From positions 467,921 through 531,920 of the forward strand of contig UEIJ01000001.1 of the NCBI GenBank assembly GCA_900470195.1: a stretch of DNA of 64,000 nucleotides, given 5' to 3'. Of the stretch, positions 18,417 through 27,853 are shown one piece after another. This stretch comes from Hyphomicrobiales bacterium (GTDB lineage: Bacteria > Pseudomonadota > Alphaproteobacteria > Rhizobiales > Rhizobiaceae). Below the pieces are notes generated by a model. The model searched no databases and was not told where the DNA came from. It worked only from the letters and a program-made list of their open reading frames with translations. The position numbers were made by a program, and so were the translations under genes. How positions within the stretch are numbered: the stretch's first letter is position 1; each line of letters starts with the position of its first letter.

Positions 18417-19102
18417 TGGCTCATCTCCCGCGACCATGAGATCGCGTTCACATAAATTCCGAGGGGATTGGCGCGCAGGCGCTCCGCGGTGCGCGGCTGC
18501 TGAAGGAAAATGGTGAGGATCGCGGTCCAGCGTTCGGTGCGGGAGAGCTGACCGTTCTCGTAGTGCTGTTCCGTCCAAGCCACGCGGAACGAGTCCGGCG
18601 ATGCCCGGATCACGCTGGAGACCTCGACCGAAACCTGCTCTTTGCCGACACGGGTGAAAGGATCATTTGACCGCGCGTATTCGTTGAGCGCCACGGCGCC
18701 CCGGTCCGTGGTGAACTCGTAGGCGCGCAGCCACGCCTGCCGCAGAACAATCGGATCGGAGGGCAGCCCCCGGACCTGTTCGATGAATCTGGCCAAGTGC
18801 CAGGCCACTTGCGGGTCGGTCGGGCGATAGTCGGCGACGGCGGGCTCGACAGCGCGGGACTCGCCATGGCGGTCGATCTCGACCACCCAGGGGACGACGG
18901 TGCCGCGCGCAGATTGCCAGACCAGCGCCGAGGCGAATCCGGCGGAGAGGAAAAGGCAGCCGAAGGCCATGAAGCGCCAGTTGCGCGCCTGCACGCGGGC
19001 GGACCCTATGCGCTCGTCCCAGACCTGGGCGGCCTTCTGATAGGGCGTGACGGGTTCCGGCGTCTTGCCGAAATGGGTGGTGGGTCGTTTGAACAGATTC
19101 AT
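18413..19102 (-). CDS. trbF: Conjugal transfer protein TrbF (VirB8-like)
   Basis: A 229-residue bitopic inner-membrane protein. The cytoplasmic N-terminus is about 43 residues, one helix lies at about 44-63, and a periplasmic NTF2-like VirB8 domain follows (VPWVVEIDRHGESRAVEP, then ARFIEQVRGLPSDP). It nucleates channel assembly. It overlaps both neighbours by four bases. Confidence 0.92.
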   Translation of the reverse strand: MNLFKRPTTHFGKTPEPVTPYQKAAQVWDERIGSARVQARNWRFMAFGCLFLSAGFASALVWQSARGTVVPWVVEIDRHGESRAVEPAVADYRPTDPQVAWHLARFIEQVRGLPSDPIVLRQAWLRAYEFTTDRGAVALNEYARSNDPFTRVGKEQVSVEVSSVIRASPDSFRVAWTEQHYENGQLSRTERWTAILTIFLQQPRTAERLRANPLGIYVNAISWSREMSQ

Positions 19103-20457
19103 GTGCGGTCGCTTTCGGAAAGGCTGATAGAGGAGCCGCCGCCGTGGCTGTCACCGGAGCGGACTGCATGGGCGGCGGCCGTGACGCCGTGGCTGAGGGC
19201 CTGGCTGCGGCGCATGCGCTGCGCCCAGGCGGGCGGGCCGTCGGCAGCGGGTGCGCTTGCCGGGGCCGGTGAGGCTCCCCCGCCGACCGTTCCCATGGTG
19301 GAAGTGCCGCCGGTCGTCTCGAAGCCGCCCTTGACGCCTCCGGTGTGGCTGGACTTGAGGCTGTCGGCCGCGCGGGATACGGCGCGCTTCAGCGGCGAGA
19401 CCGCGGCGGCGCCACCGGCGCGAGCAACACCGCCGAGACCGGCCGCGACGCCCGACGCACCGGATTCGCCCATGGAAGCGAGCGTGTATGCGGTCGAGGC
19501 CGCGCCAGCGGTCGATGCGCCGCCGCGAGCCAGGGCGGCTCCGCTGGATAGCGCGGCCGCGCCACCGCGCGCTGCGAGCATGGTCGCGCCTCCAGCTGCG
19601 ATCGCCGCGCCGCCGACGGCGAGGCCGGTGCCGACGGCAGCGCCGGCACCAAGCTGCGGGCCGCCGGAGACGAGGCCGGCCGCAATGCCGGGGCCAAAGA
19701 TACCGAGTCCGAGAAGGGAGAGAGCGGCAAGAACGACGGCCATTGCGTCGTCGATCGTCGGGGTTGCGCCGCCGAAGCCGGTTGTGAACTGGCCGAACAA
19801 GGTCGAGCCGATGCCGATGATGACCGCGAGGACCAGCACCTTGATGCCGGACGAGACGACGTTGCCAAGAACACGCTCGGCCATGAAGGCGGACTTGCCC
19901 CAGAGCCCGAATGGAATGAGGACGAAGCCGGCCAGCGTGGTCAGCTTGAATTCAATCAAAGTGACAAACAATTGGATCGCCAGAATGAAGAAGGCGAGAA
20001 TCACAAGCGCCCAGGCGAAGAACAGGCACAGGATCTGCACGAGGTTCTCGAAGACCGCGATCCACCCCATGAGGTCGGAAATGGATTCAAGCAGCGGGCG
20101 GCCGGCATCGAGGCCGGTCTGCGCGACGCGGCCGGGGCGCAGGAGATCGGCGGTCGAGAAGCCGGTGCCGGAGGCCATCAGGCCGAGGCCAGCAAACGAC
20201 TCGAAGACGATGCGGGCGAGATTGTTCCAGTTGGAGATGATGTAGGCGAAGACGCCGACAAACAGCGTCTTCTTCACCAGACGGGCGATGATATCGTCGT
20301 CGGCGCCCCACGCCCAGAACAGGGCGGCGAGCGTCACGTCGATGACGATCAAGGTGGTGGCAATGAAGGCTACTTCACCGCCGAGCAGGCCAAAGCCCGA
20401 ATCGATGTAGCTGGTGAAGATGCCGAGAAAGTTGTCAATGACGCCGGTGCCGCCCAT
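19099..20457 (-). CDS. trbL: Conjugal transfer protein TrbL (VirB6-like)
   Basis: A 452-residue polytopic protein with about six to eight helices in the first 300 residues, including GAGAAVGTGLAVGGAAIAAG, followed by a long Ala/Gly/Ser-rich hydrophilic tail that ends near a predicted cytoplasmic SESDRT. Typical of TrbL, which forms the inner-membrane pore region. It overlaps trbF and is 3 bases from the trbK-like gene. Confidence 0.9.
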   Translation of the reverse strand: MGGTGVIDNFLGIFTSYIDSGFGLLGGEVAFIATTLIVIDVTLAALFWAWGADDDIIARLVKKTLFVGVFAYIISNWNNLARIVFESFAGLGLMASGTGFSTADLLRPGRVAQTGLDAGRPLLESISDLMGWIAVFENLVQILCLFFAWALVILAFFILAIQLFVTLIEFKLTTLAGFVLIPFGLWGKSAFMAERVLGNVVSSGIKVLVLAVIIGIGSTLFGQFTTGFGGATPTIDDAMAVVLAALSLLGLGIFGPGIAAGLVSGGPQLGAGAAVGTGLAVGGAAIAAGGATMLAARGGAAALSSGAALARGGASTAGAASTAYTLASMGESGASGVAAGLGGVARAGGAAAVSPLKRAVSRAADSLKSSHTGGVKGGFETTGGTSTMGTVGGGASPAPASAPAADGPPAWAQRMRRSQALSHGVTAAAHAVRSGDSHGGGSSISLSESDRT

Positions 20458-20460
20458 GGC

Positions 20461-20748
20461 TCACCGCCCCCCGCTTTCGGCCGGAGCTTCCGGCGCGGGT
20501 GAGCGGCCAAGGAAACGGTCGCGGGTCTCGGCCCAGACGCGTAGGCACGTGGCGTCATTGGCGGCGGCCTCGCCCATCTCCTGGCAACGCCGCTGCTCCA
20601 GCCGCAGCGGATCGGCCGCTGGCTGGAGTCCCGGAGCGGCCGGCGCTGGCCCGGCCTTTTCCTCGCGGGTCATTTCGATGATCGCCGCCGTGATGGCGAC
20701 GGCGACGAATATGATGGCCGCGATCCGGGCCAGCACCTTGCCGTCCAT
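20461..20748 (-). CDS. trbK: Putative entry-exclusion protein (TrbK-alt type)
   Basis: A 95-residue protein with one N-terminal helix (IAAIIFVAVAITAAIIEM), then a Pro/Ala-rich linker and a small domain with two cysteines (RRCQEMG, DATCLRVW). Position between trbJ and trbL and this composition match the alternative TrbK family of alphaproteobacterial ICEs, thought to prevent redundant transfer. Start ATG at 20748 follows AAAGGGGGAC. A longer upstream frame has no homology. Confidence 0.75.
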   Translation of the reverse strand: MDGKVLARIAAIIFVAVAITAAIIEMTREEKAGPAPAAPGLQPAADPLRLEQRRCQEMGEAAANDATCLRVWAETRDRFLGRSPAPEAPAESGGR

Positions 20749-20768
20749 GATGTCCCCCTTTCGGCCCG

Positions 20769-21545
20769 TCAGTTGTTGAACATGCGCGCGTTGCCGGGCT
20801 GATACCCGGAGCCGGGCGTCAGGAACCGCTCGCGCTGGATGCGGCCCTGCTCGGCGGCCGTGGTGCGCTCGGCTTCCGAGAGAGCGTCCGCCCGGCCGTT
20901 GGCCGAGATCACGGCAATGAGGTCGGAGAGCTGCTGGCTTTGCAGGGCGAGGAGCTGGTTGCCGGCCTGGGTCGCCTGAAGTGCGCCGGTTGCGCCTTGG
21001 CTCTCGCCGACCAGGGCTGACATCTCGGCGCGGTTCGTGTCGATATTGCCGACGACGCCGGCCTGGACACGCATCGCGTCCTGCAAACCGCCCACGGTAT
21101 TTTCCCATCGGCCGCGCGCGTCCGCGATGAGCTGCTGGTCAGTGGCGTTGAGGGAGAGATTGCCGTAGTCCTGCTGGAACATGCTGTCGATCGACTGCAC
21201 GTCGAAGGCGATGTTCTGCGCCTGGGCGAGAAGCTGCTGGGTGCGCTGCACGTTCTGCTGGAGCGCCTGGAGCGAGCTGTAGGGCAGGCTCGCGAGGTTC
21301 TTCGCCTGGTTGATGAGCATCTGCGCTTCGTTCTGAAGCGAGGTGATCTGGTTGTTGATCTGCTCAAGGGTGCGCGCCGCCGTCAAAAGATTCTCGGCGT
21401 GGTTGGTCGGGTCGTAAACGATCCGGCCGAAGCCAAAGAGGGCGTGGGCCGGCGTGGTGAAGGCCGGCGAAAGCGCCAGCGGCGCGGCGAGCGTGAGTGC
21501 AAGCAGGGAAGCGCCGGCGAAACGGGGGAAGCGGTGTCGGGTCAT
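20769..21545 (-). CDS. trbJ: Conjugal transfer protein TrbJ (VirB5-like)
   Basis: A 258-residue secreted protein. A cleavable signal peptide (about 1-36, ending PAHA) is followed by FGFGRIVYDPTNHAENL, the TrbJ hallmark, then a Gln-rich helical bundle (LEQINNQITSLQNEAQM). It is a pilus-tip or minor-pilin component. Start overlaps the trbE stop by four bases. Confidence 0.92.
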   Translation of the reverse strand: MTRHRFPRFAGASLLALTLAAPLALSPAFTTPAHALFGFGRIVYDPTNHAENLLTAARTLEQINNQITSLQNEAQMLINQAKNLASLPYSSLQALQQNVQRTQQLLAQAQNIAFDVQSIDSMFQQDYGNLSLNATDQQLIADARGRWENTVGGLQDAMRVQAGVVGNIDTNRAEMSALVGESQGATGALQATQAGNQLLALQSQQLSDLIAVISANGRADALSEAERTTAAEQGRIQRERFLTPGSGYQPGNARMFNN

Positions 21546-24061
21546 GGCATGATCTCCTTTGGGTCGAGTTCAAGGGCATCGGTGAGGTCGAGGACCGGCG
21601 CCTGTGGCGCGGGCGCCTGCCGGTCAGGCGCGACAGCGATGTTGGTGAGGTTGGGAATGAGGTCGGCCGCCCATTCGACGCCGCGCGCCGTCAGCCAAGC
21701 GGCGAGGAAGCCGCCGCGGCCATGTTCGGCTAGGATGTCGGCGATCAATGCCTGGTCGGACTTGGAGGACGCCGCGCAGAGCGCGAGGCCGACTTCGGAC
21801 AGACCCAGCTCGAACAGCCGGTTTCCCCGCCGGCTCTGGCAGTAGTAGTCCCGCTTGGGGATGGCGCGGGCGAGGATCTCGATCTGCCGGTCGTTCAGGC
21901 CGAAGCGCCTGTAGATCGCGGTGATCTGCGGTTCGACGGCGCGATCGTTGGGCAGGAGCAGCCGGGTCGGGCAGCTTTCGATGATTGCAGGCGCGATCGT
22001 GCTCTTTTCGAGCTGGGCGAGCGACTGCGTGGCGAAAACGACGGATGCGTTCTTTTTCCTGAGCGTGACCAGCCATTCGGCCAGTTGCTTGGAAAAAGCC
22101 GGATCACCGAGCGCCAGCCAGCCCTCGTCGATGACGATCATCGTCGGGCGTCCGTCGAGGCGGTCGGCGATCCGGTGGAACAGGTAGGCGAGGACGGCGG
22201 GAGCCGCGCCGGTGTCGAGAAGCCCTTCGGTCTCGAAGGCCACGACGGAAGCATCGCCGAGGTTTTCGGACTCGGCGTCGAGCAGCCGTCCATAGGGACC
22301 GCCGACGCAATAGGGCTGGATGGCGAGCTTGAGGTCGTTGGACTGGAGCAGCACCGACAGGCCGGTGATCGTGCGCTCCTCGATCGGGGCCGAAGCGAGC
22401 GAGGACAGCGCCGTCCAGATATGCTCCTTGGCTTCAGGGGTGATCGTGACGCCTTCGCGCTGGAGGATCGCCACGATCCAGTCCGCCGCCCAAGCGCGGT
22501 CCTGCGTCTGCTCGATGCGGGAGAGCGGCTGGAGCGAGACCGAAGTATCCGCGCTTTCGGTCAGCCGGCCGCCGAGGTCGTGCCAATCGCCACCCATGGC
22601 CAAAGTGGCGGCCCTGATGGAGCCGCCGAAATCGAAGGCGAAGATCTGCGATCCCGCATAGCGGCGGAATTGCAGCGCCATGAGCGCCAGCAGCACGCTC
22701 TTGCCGGCGCCGGTCGGGCCGACCATGAGCGTGTGGCCGACATCGCCGACATGAAGGGAGAGCCGGAAAGGGGTCGATCCTTCGGTCCTGCCATAGAGCA
22801 GCGGGGGTGCGCCAAAGTGATCGTCCCTTTCCGGCCCCGCCCACACGGCGGACGAAGGGACCGTGTGGGCAAGGTTGAGCGTCGAGATCGGAGGCTGACG
22901 CACATTGGCGTAAGCATGGCCGGGCAGCGAGCCGAGCCAGGCGTCGACGGCGTTGACCGTCTCGACCATGACGCTGAAATCGCGGGACTGGACGACCTTC
23001 TCGACCAGCCGCAGCTTCTCGTCGGCGCGGCGGGCGTCCTCGTCCCAGACCGTGACGGTCGCGGTGACATAGGCGATGCCGGCCACGTCCGCGCCGAGTT
23101 CCTGCAAGGCCATGTCGGCATCGAGCGCCTTGTTTGCGGCATCGGTGTCGACGAGCGCCGATTGCTCGTTCGTCATCACCTCTTTCAGAATGGCGGCGAT
23201 GCTCTTGCGCTTCGCAAACCACTGGCGACGGATTTTCGTGAGCAGCTTGGTCGCGTCCGTCTTGTCCAGCAGGATGGCGCGGGTGGACCAGCGATATTGG
23301 AAGGCGAGCCGGTTGAGATCGTCGAGCAGGCCGGGCGTGGTCACGCTCGGGAACCCGGTGATGGTGAGGATGCGCAGATGCGCGGAGCCGAGGCGCGGTT
23401 CGAGCCCGCCGGTGAGCGCCTCATCGGCGAGCAGGGCGTCGAGATAGATCGGCGTCTCCGGCACGCGGACGCGGTGCCGTTTGGTCGAGACGGTCGAATG
23501 AAGATAAGTCAGCGTCTCGCCGTCGGTGAGCCAACGGCACTCGGGCATGAAGCCGTCGAGCAGCGCCAGCACGCGGTCGGTGCGATCCACGAAGCCGCGC
23601 ACCAGTTCCCAGGGATTGACGCCGGAGGTCTCGCGGCCCTCGTAGAGCCAGCTTTCGGCGCGGGCGGCGTCCTCGGCCGGCGGCAACCACAGGAAGGTCA
23701 GATAGTAGTCCGAGACGAAATGGCTGCCCTCCTCCTCGAAGTCGGCCTTGCGCTCGGCATCGACCAGCGCGGAGGCCGCGTCGGGAAAGACGTCATTCGG
23801 ATAGGTCGCGGCCTCGGATCGCTGGGCTTCAACGAAGATCGCCCAGCCGGAGCCGAGGCGGCGGAAGGAATTGTTGAGCCGCGCGGCGACGCCGACCAGC
23901 TCGGCCGCGACCGCGGAGTCGAGATCCGGCCCACGAAATTTCGCGCTGCGCTGGAAGCTGCCATCCTTGTTCAGCACGACGCCCTGGCCGACCAGCGCCA
24001 CCCAGGGGAGGTAGTCGGCAAGGCGCGAAGCGGTGCGGCGATATTCTGCGAGGTTCATCAT
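21542..24061 (-). CDS. trbE: Conjugal transfer ATPase TrbE (VirB4-like)
   Basis: An 839-residue inner-membrane-associated ATPase that energises channel assembly. The N-terminal VirB4 domain is followed by Walker A GPTGAGKS (about residue 445), Walker B MIVIDEGWLAL (about 640) and the C-terminal FATQSLAQLEKS motif. Two tandem ATG codons occur at the start. Length is normal for the family. A 718-codon open frame antisense to it is a codon-bias shadow. Confidence 0.95.
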   Translation of the reverse strand: MMNLAEYRRTASRLADYLPWVALVGQGVVLNKDGSFQRSAKFRGPDLDSAVAAELVGVAARLNNSFRRLGSGWAIFVEAQRSEAATYPNDVFPDAASALVDAERKADFEEEGSHFVSDYYLTFLWLPPAEDAARAESWLYEGRETSGVNPWELVRGFVDRTDRVLALLDGFMPECRWLTDGETLTYLHSTVSTKRHRVRVPETPIYLDALLADEALTGGLEPRLGSAHLRILTITGFPSVTTPGLLDDLNRLAFQYRWSTRAILLDKTDATKLLTKIRRQWFAKRKSIAAILKEVMTNEQSALVDTDAANKALDADMALQELGADVAGIAYVTATVTVWDEDARRADEKLRLVEKVVQSRDFSVMVETVNAVDAWLGSLPGHAYANVRQPPISTLNLAHTVPSSAVWAGPERDDHFGAPPLLYGRTEGSTPFRLSLHVGDVGHTLMVGPTGAGKSVLLALMALQFRRYAGSQIFAFDFGGSIRAATLAMGGDWHDLGGRLTESADTSVSLQPLSRIEQTQDRAWAADWIVAILQREGVTITPEAKEHIWTALSSLASAPIEERTITGLSVLLQSNDLKLAIQPYCVGGPYGRLLDAESENLGDASVVAFETEGLLDTGAAPAVLAYLFHRIADRLDGRPTMIVIDEGWLALGDPAFSKQLAEWLVTLRKKNASVVFATQSLAQLEKSTIAPAIIESCPTRLLLPNDRAVEPQITAIYRRFGLNDRQIEILARAIPKRDYYCQSRRGNRLFELGLSEVGLALCAASSKSDQALIADILAEHGRGGFLAAWLTARGVEWAADLIPNLTNIAVAPDRQAPAPQAPVLDLTDALELDPKEIMP

Positions 24062-24071
24062 GGCGCGGTCC

Positions 24072-24353
24072 TCACACAGACAAGTGGCCAGGCACGCGCA
24101 GATGCCGACGCGCGACCTCGACGAAGAGGGGATCGCGCTTCGCCGCCCAGACGGCTGCGAGATGTCCGATCGCCCAGATCAGGATGCCGGCGAGCCAGAG
24201 TTGGAGACCGAGCCCCACGGCCCCGGCCACGGTGCCGTTGAGGATCGCCACGGAACGCGGCGCACCACCCAGCAGGATGGGTTCGCTGAGAGCGCGGTGA
24301 ACCGGGGCGGTGAACCCCGGCACGGCGTCGAGCTGTTCGAGGAACGCCGCCAT
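24072..24353 (-). CDS. trbD: Conjugal transfer protein TrbD (VirB3-like)
   Basis: A 93-residue small inner-membrane protein. After a short N-terminus (PVHRALSEPILLGGAPR) come two close hydrophobic segments (about 38-72). The sequence VHRALxxP is typical of VirB3/TrbD. Start ATG at 24353 coincides with the trbC stop. Confidence 0.9.
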   Translation of the reverse strand: MAAFLEQLDAVPGFTAPVHRALSEPILLGGAPRSVAILNGTVAGAVGLGLQLWLAGILIWAIGHLAAVWAAKRDPLFVEVARRHLRVPGHLSV

Positions 24354-24682
24354 CAGATCACCGCCCCGCCGCCGAACGAGAAGAACGACAGGAAGAAGGA
24401 GCTGGCGGCGAAGGCGATCGAAATGCCGAAGACGATCTGGATCAGCCTGCGAAACCCACCGCCGGTATCGCCGAAGGCCAGCGTCAGGCCGGTGACAATG
24501 ATGATGATGACGGCCACGATTTTCGCCACCGGCCCCTCGATGGATTCGAGGATCGACTGAAGCGGGGCCTCCCAGGGCATGGAGGAGCCCGAGGCCAGTG
24601 CCGGCGAGGTCAGGAGCGCGACCCAGGTGAAGGCGGCGGCGGTTGCGATATGGCGGCGGACGCGGAAGGCACGACGGATCAT
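24353..24682 (-). CDS. trbC: Conjugative pilin TrbC (VirB2-like)
   Basis: A 109-residue prepilin. The signal peptide runs to about residue 30 (ALASGSS), followed by two hydrophobic helices (about 50-72, 83-105) joined by a short basic/Gly loop (GDTGGGFRR). This is the hairpin expected of a pilus subunit. Start overlaps the trbB stop. Confidence 0.9.
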   Translation of the reverse strand: MIRRAFRVRRHIATAAAFTWVALLTSPALASGSSMPWEAPLQSILESIEGPVAKIVAVIIIIVTGLTLAFGDTGGGFRRLIQIVFGISIAFAASSFFLSFFSFGGGAVI

Positions 24683-25677
24683 GCGGGGTCTCCTGTTTGG
24701 TCGGTGGGGATGGGGTCTGGAAAGGCGGGGGCGAGCCGGTAATCGCCGTCCGCGCCGAGGCCCTCGACGCGCGCAAGCTCGGCAAGCCGGCGCGCGGAGC
24801 CGCGGCCGGAGAGGACGGCAACGAGGTCGATGGTTTCGGCGATCATCGCGCGCGGGACCGTGACAACGGCCTCCTGGATGAGCTGCTCGAGACGGCGCAG
24901 CGCGCCGATGGCCGAGCCGGCATGAATCGTTCCGACGCCGCCGGGGTGGCCGGTTCCCCATGCTTTCAGGAGGTCGAGCGCCTCAGCGCCGCGAACCTCG
25001 CCGATCGGGATGCGATCGGGACGCAGGCGCAGCGAAGATCGGACGAGATCCGAAAGTGTCGCCACTCCGTCCTTGGTGCGCATTGCGACGAGGTTCGGCG
25101 CCGCGCATTGCAGCTCGCGCGTGTCCTCGATGATGACCACGCGGTCCTGCGTCTTGGCGACTTCCGCCAGCAGCGCATTGGTGAGCGTGGTCTTGCCGGT
25201 GGAGGTGCCACCCGCCACCAAGATATTGGCGCGGGAGGCGACGGCCTCGCGCAGCGCCGCAGCCTGGGCGTCGGCCATGATCCCGGCGGCGACGTAATCG
25301 TCGAGGGTGAATACCGCGACCGCCGGCTTGCGGATGGCGAAGGTCGGCGACGTGACAACGGGAGGAAGGAGGCCCTCGAACCGTTCGCCGCTCTCCGGCA
25401 ACTCCGCCGAGACGCGCGGCGCGCGGGCGTGGACTTCGGCCCCGACATGATGGGCGACAAGACGAACGATGCGCTCGCCGTCCTCTGCGGTCAGCCGCTC
25501 GCCGGTGTCTTCCAGTCCTCCGGCGAGGCGATCGACCCAGATGCGCCCGTCGGGGTTCAGCATCACCTCGACGATGGAGGGATCGCGCAACAGGTCCGAG
25601 ATGGCAGGCCCGAGCGCGGTGCGGAGCATGCGCGCGCCACGTTCGATCGTTGCCTGTTTGCGATTTTGGCCAGCCAT
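24679..25677 (-). CDS. trbB: Conjugal transfer ATPase TrbB (VirB11-like)
   Basis: A 332-residue hexameric secretion ATPase and first gene of the trb operon. Walker A is GGTSTGKTT (about residues 158-166), Asp box IIEDTREL, Walker B region [12 protein letters not shown], and His box [11 protein letters not shown]. It carries the 4-base overlap with trbC that continues through the operon. Confidence 0.95.
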   Translation of the reverse strand: MAGQNRKQATIERGARMLRTALGPAISDLLRDPSIVEVMLNPDGRIWVDRLAGGLEDTGERLTAEDGERIVRLVAHHVGAEVHARAPRVSAELPESGERFEGLLPPVVTSPTFAIRKPAVAVFTLDDYVAAGIMADAQAAALREAVASRANILVAGGTSTGKTTLTNALLAEVAKTQDRVVIIEDTRELQCAAPNLVAMRTKDGVATLSDLVRSSLRLRPDRIPIGEVRGAEALDLLKAWGTGHPGGVGTIHAGSAIGALRRLEQLIQEAVVTVPRAMIAETIDLVAVLSGRGSARRLAELARVEGLGADGDYRLAPAFPDPIPTDQTGDPA

Positions 25678-26032
25678 CTCGTCCCCGTTTCCGGGGAGGA
25701 GGGCGAAGGCGGTCCCCGGATGGGGATGACTAAAAGAACGGCAAAACGGGCCGATTCAACAAGTTTCGGTCGTAGTAGTAGTGCAGCGTGCAAATACAGG
25801 AGAACGGCGGTGGTGCCTTCCTGATCGAAGCCTCGGGCGGTCACTCCTGCTCATCAGGCGAATCGCCCGAGGTAGTAATGCCGACTGTTTCCCTTGATGG
25901 GAGCCGACAGAAGCTCGCCCTCTGCGCATCAGAGGCCGGAAGTTTTCCGCGTGTTTTGTCGGATTCGGATTGGATGGTTCGTCGTTACAGTGAAGACAGG
26001 GAAACCGGCCCGCCACAACAGAGGGAAACGCG
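25678..26032. promoter_or_regulatory. 355-bp divergent region between trbB and the GST gene, with a nested inverted repeat
   Basis: No gene is seen. It must hold the trb operon promoter (minus) and the GST promoter (plus). At 25831-25872 CCTCGGGCG and CGCCCGAGG (perfect 9-bp arms) enclose an inner CCTG/CAGG hairpin. Its distance (about 155-195 bases before trbB) suits a regulator site or transcript leader. No consensus promoter can be named with confidence. Confidence 0.5.
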
Positions 26033-26683
26033 ATGACTATTACGATTACGGCCTTTGATGAAAGCTCGCCGGATCGCGGCCAGGGACTGGCGAGGGACAT
26101 GCGCGTGCGCTGGGCGCTGGAGGAAGTGGACCAGCCTTACGAGGTGCGGCTCGCTCCGTGGAGCACATTCAGGGAGCCCGCGCATTTGGCGCGCAATCCG
26201 TTCGGGCAGATACCGACTTATGAGGAAGGTGATCTCACGCTGTTCGAGTCCGGCGCGATCGTGCTTCATATCGCAGAGCGCTTTCCGGGCCTGCTGCCGG
26301 CGGATGCGAATGCGCGGGCGCGTGCGATCATGTGGATGTTCGCTGCGCTCGATACGGTGGAGCCGCCGATCGTCGATCGCGACGTCGTCGAGAACTTCGA
26401 GGAAGGCAAGAGTTGGCAGGGCGAGCGCTTCGAGATGGTCGATGAACGCATTCGCGAACGGTTAAATCAACTTTCTGCGCGCCTGGACGACAGCGAGTGG
26501 CTCGACGGCGATTTCAGCGCTGGCGACCTTCTGATGGTGCATGTGCTGCAAAGGTTGCAGGGGTCGGAAATATTGCAGGAATTTCCGAACCTCTCCGCCT
26601 ATGTCGCCCGTGCAGAAGCGCGGCCGTCGTACAAGCGCGCTTTTGCCGCCCAATTGGCGGTGTTCACGGCTGCGTCGCGATGA
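26033..26683 (+). CDS. Glutathione S-transferase family protein
   Basis: A 216-residue protein. The N-terminal thioredoxin-like domain (about 1-80; RVRWALEEVDQPYEVRLAP, then NPFGQIPTYEEGDLTLFESG) carries the glutathione-binding loop with cis-Pro (IPTYE) and ESG. The helical C-terminal domain has FSAGDLLMVHVLQRL. The ATG follows AGAGGGAAA. It is translationally coupled to the next gene (ATGA). It is cargo inserted between the trb operon and traG, and the substrate is unknown. Confidence 0.88.
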   Translation: MTITITAFDESSPDRGQGLARDMRVRWALEEVDQPYEVRLAPWSTFREPAHLARNPFGQIPTYEEGDLTLFESGAIVLHIAERFPGLLPADANARARAIMWMFAALDTVEPPIVDRDVVENFEEGKSWQGERFEMVDERIRERLNQLSARLDDSEWLDGDFSAGDLLMVHVLQRLQGSEILQEFPNLSAYVARAEARPSYKRAFAAQLAVFTAASR

Positions 26684-27078
26684 AAGTTCTGAGCATTCTT
26701 CGCGTCCTGCCTTTTACGGCCCTCGCATTGGCCAGCATTTGGGCTGCCAACCGGGCTCCTGATGGTCGCCGTCCCCCACAGATGGACTTCACGGTTACGT
26801 TCGAGGCAATCGCCAATGCCCTGACCAAGGTGCCGCACATAGCCTCGATGGCTATGCTGTTCGTTCTCGCCGTACTCGCAACCGGCTACTCTCGCATGTG
26901 GCTTGCTGTCGTACTGACTTTTCTCGTGGGCGTAAGCTGGGAACTGGTTCAGACCACGGTAATCGGCCACAATCCCCGTGTTGTCGACATCTTCCCCAAC
27001 CTTGTTGGCATTGCCGTTGCCTGGATCACCGTAGCCGTGTCGGTTTTCCTCTGGCGCGCAGCTCGTTCGCGCTTGTAG
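26680..27078 (+). CDS. VanZ-like small membrane protein
   Basis: A 132-residue protein with four hydrophobic segments (about 5-22, 52-70, 75-95, 103-125). The second half (VSWELVQTTVIGHNPRVVDI then FPNLVGIAVAW) resembles the VanZ-like fold, where E...D residues face the membrane. Function in these ICE cargoes is unknown. Start overlaps the GST stop by four bases. Confidence 0.6.
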   Translation: MKVLSILRVLPFTALALASIWAANRAPDGRRPPQMDFTVTFEAIANALTKVPHIASMAMLFVLAVLATGYSRMWLAVVLTFLVGVSWELVQTTVIGHNPRVVDIFPNLVGIAVAWITVAVSVFLWRAARSRL

Positions 27079-27124
27079 CGCAAATCCCGAAGCCCGCGAC
27101 CCATTCTGTCGATGGGCCTTGAGC

Positions 27125-27535
27125 CTATCGGTTTGTAGTCCAGTCCTCGATCCGCAATCCGGCTATTCGCGAAAACTCGCCGGTATTGTTGGTGACGAGG
27201 GTGAGGCCCCGCGCCTTGGCCTGACCGGCGATCAACGTATCGTATGGGCCGATCGGCGTTCCGCGTCGTTTCAGCTCGGCCCGGATCTCGCCCGCCACTC
27301 GGGCATCCTCCCGATCGAAGTCGAGGATGGCGAGATCGGTGAAGAGGAGCCGAAGGGTCTCCAGATTGTAGGCGACCCTCTCGCTGCGATAGGCGCCAAA
27401 GTAGAGTTCGTGCGCGACCACGGACGAAACCGCGAGCGAACCCGGCTCGCTGGTCTCGACCCGTTGCAGCAACGGTTCGGAGCGTCGCGCGACCAGCGAG
27501 ATCACTGCATTGGTGTCGAGCAGGCGGAAGGTCAC
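27125..27535 (-). CDS. vapC: VapC-type PIN-domain toxin
   Basis: A 136-residue endoribonuclease. PIN acidic residues are visible: the first Asp in FRLLDTNAVI, Glu in VAHELYFGAY, and Asp in PIGPYDTLIAGQAK and VTNNTGEFSRI. The GTG start (27535) overlaps the antitoxin stop (GTGA), the standard coupling of VapBC pairs. It probably cleaves initiator tRNA or rRNA as family members do. It may stabilise the element. Confidence 0.9.
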   Translation of the reverse strand: MTFRLLDTNAVISLVARRSEPLLQRVETSEPGSLAVSSVVAHELYFGAYRSERVAYNLETLRLLFTDLAILDFDREDARVAGEIRAELKRRGTPIGPYDTLIAGQAKARGLTLVTNNTGEFSRIAGLRIEDWTTNR

Positions 27536-27792
27536 TGGAACGCCTGATCGAGTTCGGGCCGGTCCTGTTCTTTCGGCTGGTCGCGGCCTTCGGCCATGAA
27601 ATCGGCGCTGAAGCCGCGCTCGACGGCGGCGTGCAGCGAGGCCCACCGCCGGGTCGTATCCGGCCTGGGGCGTAGAATCACGGCGTCGCCTTCTCGCGAC
27701 ACCTCGACCTCTTCGACGTCGAAGCGGAAATCCTTCGGGAGCCGGACGGCCTGCGAGTTGCCGGACTGGAAAATCTTGGCGATATGGGGCAT
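27532..27792 (-). CDS. vapB: VapB antitoxin (AbrB/SpoVT fold)
   Basis: An 86-residue protein. The N-terminal swapped-hairpin DNA-binding domain is PHIAKIFQSGNSQAVRLPKD and the C-terminus (DRPELDQAF) is the toxin-binding tail. Start ATG at 27792; an upstream in-frame ATG lies inside the operator. It is autoregulatory by analogy with other VapBC pairs. Confidence 0.88.
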   Translation of the reverse strand: MPHIAKIFQSGNSQAVRLPKDFRFDVEEVEVSREGDAVILRPRPDTTRRWASLHAAVERGFSADFMAEGRDQPKEQDRPELDQAFQ

Positions 27793-27802
27793 GGCGGCCT
27801 CT

Positions 27803-27826
27803 TGTATGTACGTCGAAGTATATACG
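27803..27826 (-). promoter_or_regulatory. vapBC operator candidate
   Basis: GTATGTACGTCGAAGTATAT followed by AC contains two imperfect GTATRTAC elements in a locally AT-rich stretch 11-34 bases before vapB, where VapBC complexes normally bind. Confidence 0.5.
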
Positions 27827-27853
27827 CGCACGGCACAGATTCCGCAAGCTCAG

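Noticed and set aside
22085..24241. 718-codon open frame on + opposite trbE
   Set aside because: Shadow of GC-rich codon bias: trbE on minus has full VirB4 motifs, while the antisense translation is Arg/Gly-rich and matches nothing.
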